DNA from: Azoarcus sp.
Lineage (GTDB): Bacteria > Pseudomonadota > Gammaproteobacteria > Burkholderiales > Rhodocyclaceae
DNA length: 5,753 nt
Reading direction: 5' to 3'
Assembly: GCA_031285365.1 (NCBI GenBank)
Contig: JAITWP010000336.1
Span: 1-5,753, forward strand
Shown in pieces: positions 5,211 to 5,753 of this stretch; the first letter of the stretch is position 1; each line of letters opens with the position of its first letter. Both the position numbers and the translations under genes were made by a program. The notes under the pieces are model-generated. The model made no database searches. It had not been told where the DNA came from and worked only from the letters and a program-made list of their open reading frames with translations.

Positions 5211-5232
5211 CCACTGTCCATGACGTTTCGAT

Positions 5233-5753
5233 ATGTTGCTCATTCCCGCCATTGATCTCAAGGACGGCCATTGTGTTCGCCTCAAACAGGGCGAAATGAA
5301 CGAGGCCACGGTATTTTCGGAAGCGCCTGCCGACATGGCGCGCCACTGGATCGAACAGGGTGCACGACGATTGCACCTGGTCGATCTGAACGGCGCTTTC
5401 GCTGGCAAGCCCGTCAACGGCAAGGCGATTCGCGCCATCATCGATGAAGTTGGCGACGACATCCCCGTTCAGCTCGGCGGCGGCATCCGCGATCTGGATA
5501 CCATAGAACAGTATCTCGACAGCGGCATCAGCTACGTCATCATCGGCACGGCTGCCGTCAGGCATCCGGGCCTGTTGCACGATGCCTGCAGTGCTTTTCC
5601 GGGGCACATCATCGTCGGGCTGGACGCGCGCGACGGCAAAGTGGCCGTCGACGGCTGGTCGAAAATCACCGGCCACGACGTGGTCGATCTGGCGAAGAAA
5701 TTCGAGGATTACGGCGTCGAGGCGGTGATCTACACCGACATCGGGCGCGACGG
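5233..5753 (+). CDS. hisA: Phosphoribosylformimino-5-aminoimidazole carboxamide ribotide isomerase, partial at the right edge
   Basis: HisA is the (beta/alpha)8-barrel isomerase that opens the ribose of ProFAR to give PRFAR, the substrate of HisH-HisF. The visible 173 complete codons are about two thirds of the usual length of roughly 245 residues. The start M-L-L-I-P-A-I-D8-L-K-D-G carries the catalytic base aspartate, and D131 in I-V-G-L-D-A-R-D-G is the partner acid. Further family motifs are L-V-D-L-N-G-A near 49-55, the phosphate-binding Q-L-G-G-G-I-R (80-86), I-G-T-A-A (104-108), and Y-T-D-I-G-R-D-G at the edge. The ATG at 5233 fits the family start; an ATG at 5220 is in another frame and gives nothing like HisA. 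No ribosome binding site is evident, and the gene follows the hairpin after hisH. The frame is open to the last base. Confidence 0.95.
   Translation, partial: MLLIPAIDLKDGHCVRLKQGEMNEATVFSEAPADMARHWIEQGARRLHLVDLNGAFAGKPVNGKAIRAIIDEVGDDIPVQLGGGIRDLDTIEQYLDSGISYVIIGTAAVRHPGLLHDACSAFPGHIIVGLDARDGKVAVDGWSKITGHDVVDLAKKFEDYGVEAVIYTDIGRD

Noticed and set aside
5122..5676. Leftward open frame (184 residues) opposite hisA
   Set aside because: It lies fully over well-supported hisA and the end of hisH in the opposite sense, and shows no family motif.

Overview
The window looks like a chromosomal segment of a proteobacterium, most likely a betaproteobacterium. This rests on the G+C-rich codons, the hisB-hisH-hisA order, a monofunctional HisB (IGP dehydratase only, with no phosphatase domain) and the look of the HisC, HisH and HisA proteins. 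It is inference: there is no 16S or other taxonomic marker.

Layout from left to right. (1) Positions 1-216/218 are the 5' end of an insertion sequence of the IS3 family, probably the IS150 group. It reads leftward and runs off the window, with the start of its orfA at 169-1. (2) Positions 239-3815 form a tightly packed leftward gene set, in transcription order: hisC (3815-2730), a small membrane-anchored DsbC-like thiol-disulfide protein (2730-2233), a TerC-family membrane protein (2197-1184) and an exported metallo-beta-lactamase-fold hydrolase (1144-239). The gaps are a 1-base overlap, then 35 and 39 bases, so they are probably co-transcribed. (3) Positions 3816-3900 are a short divergent promoter region. 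(4) Positions 3901-5753 hold hisB, hisH and the first part of hisA, all rightward. No gene-free stretch exceeds 100 bases.

How the genes work together. HisH (with HisF, not in the window), HisA, HisB and HisC are consecutive or near-consecutive steps of histidine biosynthesis. HisC is separated from its partners by orientation and instead heads an operon of envelope functions. Those three downstream genes suggest a theme: a signal-peptide-bearing dinuclear-metal hydrolase, a TerC protein of a family linked to metal export and metalation of secreted enzymes, and an envelope thiol-disulfide protein. The functional link is inference.

The main points for a second look are: a stem-loop at the IS end that would bury the orfA ribosome binding site in read-through transcripts; a convincing intrinsic-terminator shape over the hisH stop codon, inside the his operon; the divergent hisC; and the reduced DsbC-like protein. 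No CRISPR array, tRNA, rRNA or evidently new multi-gene system is visible.
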